Assembly: GCA_000242815.2 (NCBI GenBank)
Contig: AHHB01000021.1
Location: forward strand, 62,001-126,000
DNA length: 64,000 nucleotides
Direction: 5' to 3'
Origin: Janthinobacterium lividum PAMC 25724
GTDB lineage: Bacteria; Pseudomonadota; Gammaproteobacteria; Burkholderiales; Burkholderiaceae_D
Shown here: positions 63,550 to 64,000 of the stretch, piece by piece
How the letters are laid out: each line of letters starts with the position of its first letter
Position numbering within the stretch: position 1 is the stretch's first letter
Program-made: the position numbers and the translations under genes
Notes under the pieces: generated by a model
The model's input: the letters and a program-made list of their open reading frames with translations, nothing else
Database searches by the model: none
Told to the model about the DNA's origin: nothing

Positions 63550-64000
63550 ATGTTGAATTCCCCTTGCCAAAGCGTGCCTAGCAGCGCATGCAAGTTGCCT
63601 GGCATGCCGCTCAAATCCCGCCTGCGTGCCGCCTGCGTCATCCTTGTATGCGGCATGGCAAGTTCGACGGCAGTGGCTGCGCTCAGCGATACCATTGTTC
63701 CGTTCTTGTCGACGTCGTATTCCTATGACGATAACCTGTTGCGCCTCGACGACAAAGTGCCCGGCTACAACGGTCCCCGTTCAGATACCTCGCGCCAGAT
63801 ACAAGCGGGATTCCTCGTCAACCGGCCGTTCGGACGCCAGATCTTGAGCGGGCAGGCGAAGTGGTCGCGTGTCTCGTTCCAGCACTTTGATCAGTTCAAC
63901 TATAGCGGCAAGGATTTCCTAGCCGACCTGGAGTGGCATCTCGGCAACCATCTTGACGGTCACGCGGGCGCCTTGTACTCGCAAACCCTGACGCCGTTCA
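63550..64000 (+). CDS. epsL: EpsL-like outer-membrane protein of the exopolysaccharide locus, 5' part
   Basis: 150 codons are visible and the gene runs off the window. After a leader (LKSRLRAACVILVCGMASST followed by AVAA) the mature part begins TIVPFLSTSYSYDDNLLRLD, then SDTSRQIQAGFLVNRPFGRQ and alternating beta-strands. This is the N-terminal pattern of XrtB/PEP-CTERM-associated EpsL-type barrels, thought to export polysaccharide. It is 41 bp downstream of the CAAX-related gene. The family call is from pattern memory, not a search. Confidence 0.72.
   Translation, partial: MLNSPCQSVPSSACKLPGMPLKSRLRAACVILVCGMASSTAVAALSDTIVPFLSTSYSYDDNLLRLDDKVPGYNGPRSDTSRQIQAGFLVNRPFGRQILSGQAKWSRVSFQHFDQFNYSGKDFLADLEWHLGNHLDGHAGALYSQTLTPF

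Overview
The window reads as chromosomal DNA of a betaproteobacterium of the Oxalobacteraceae, most like Janthinobacterium or a near relative (Massilia, Duganella). This rests on high-GC coding sequence, the gene orders lapB-ugd-hldE1-comEA-cysM and exbB-exbD-lpxK-Trm112-kdsB-adk, a DUF4148 protein, and PEP-CTERM/EpsL-type genes. No database search was possible, so the taxon is an inference. There is no prophage, complete insertion sequence, CRISPR array or rRNA. One tRNA (Arg, CCT anticodon) is present.

Layout. 1-4.6 kb: end of lapB, then envelope-sugar genes (ugd, rfaE1), a ComEA-like helix-hairpin-helix protein and cysM. 4.6-15.5 kb: single genes (small HTH-like protein, mltB, histone-deacetylase-family enzyme, rbgA, an extradiol-dioxygenase-family gene with divergent LysR regulator, a plugless TonB-receptor-like barrel) and dsbA with a small two-cysteine membrane protein. 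15.6-21 kb: a five-gene minus-strand aromatic-acid efflux operon (outer-membrane factor, MarR, FUSC pump, DUF1656, HlyD adaptor). 21-24.6 kb: small genes, an aldo/keto reductase remnant between microsatellites, and a CYTH-CHAD protein. 24.6-29.6 kb: a GGDEF-EAL protein, Fe-type sodB and xseA.

29.67-30.70 kb is the most unusual stretch: about 1 kb of non-coding DNA built from seven degenerate direct repeats of about 150 bp, each with one DnaA box (five TTATCCACA, two TTGTCCACA) framed by a short inverted repeat. It is not beside dnaA/dnaN, so a DnaA-titrating or replication-control locus is a better guess than oriC. 30.9-37.2 kb: exbBD, lpxK, Trm112, kdsB, adk and a proton-pumping pyrophosphatase. 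37.2-48.8 kb: a Fur-box-preceded TonB receptor, an SDR with a LiuR-like palindrome, ggt, a patatin phospholipase, a large hybrid sensor kinase broken by a one-base frameshift, and a response regulator.

49.0-56.9 kb is a compact operon matching the hybrid aerobic 2-aminobenzoate (anthranilate) pathway described in Azoarcus evansii: CoA ligase, fused 2-aminobenzoyl-CoA monooxygenase/reductase, SDR, MarR regulator, enoyl-CoA hydratase, acyl-CoA dehydrogenase and RidA. A perfect 10-bp palindrome 38 bp before the ligase start is the obvious operator candidate. 57-64 kb turns to the cell surface: a PEP-CTERM protein with a TLDc-like domain, an MBOAT/SGNH acetylation pair, tRNA-Arg, uup, then the start of an exosortase-linked exopolysaccharide locus (CAAX-protease-related protein, EpsL-like barrel) that runs off the right edge.
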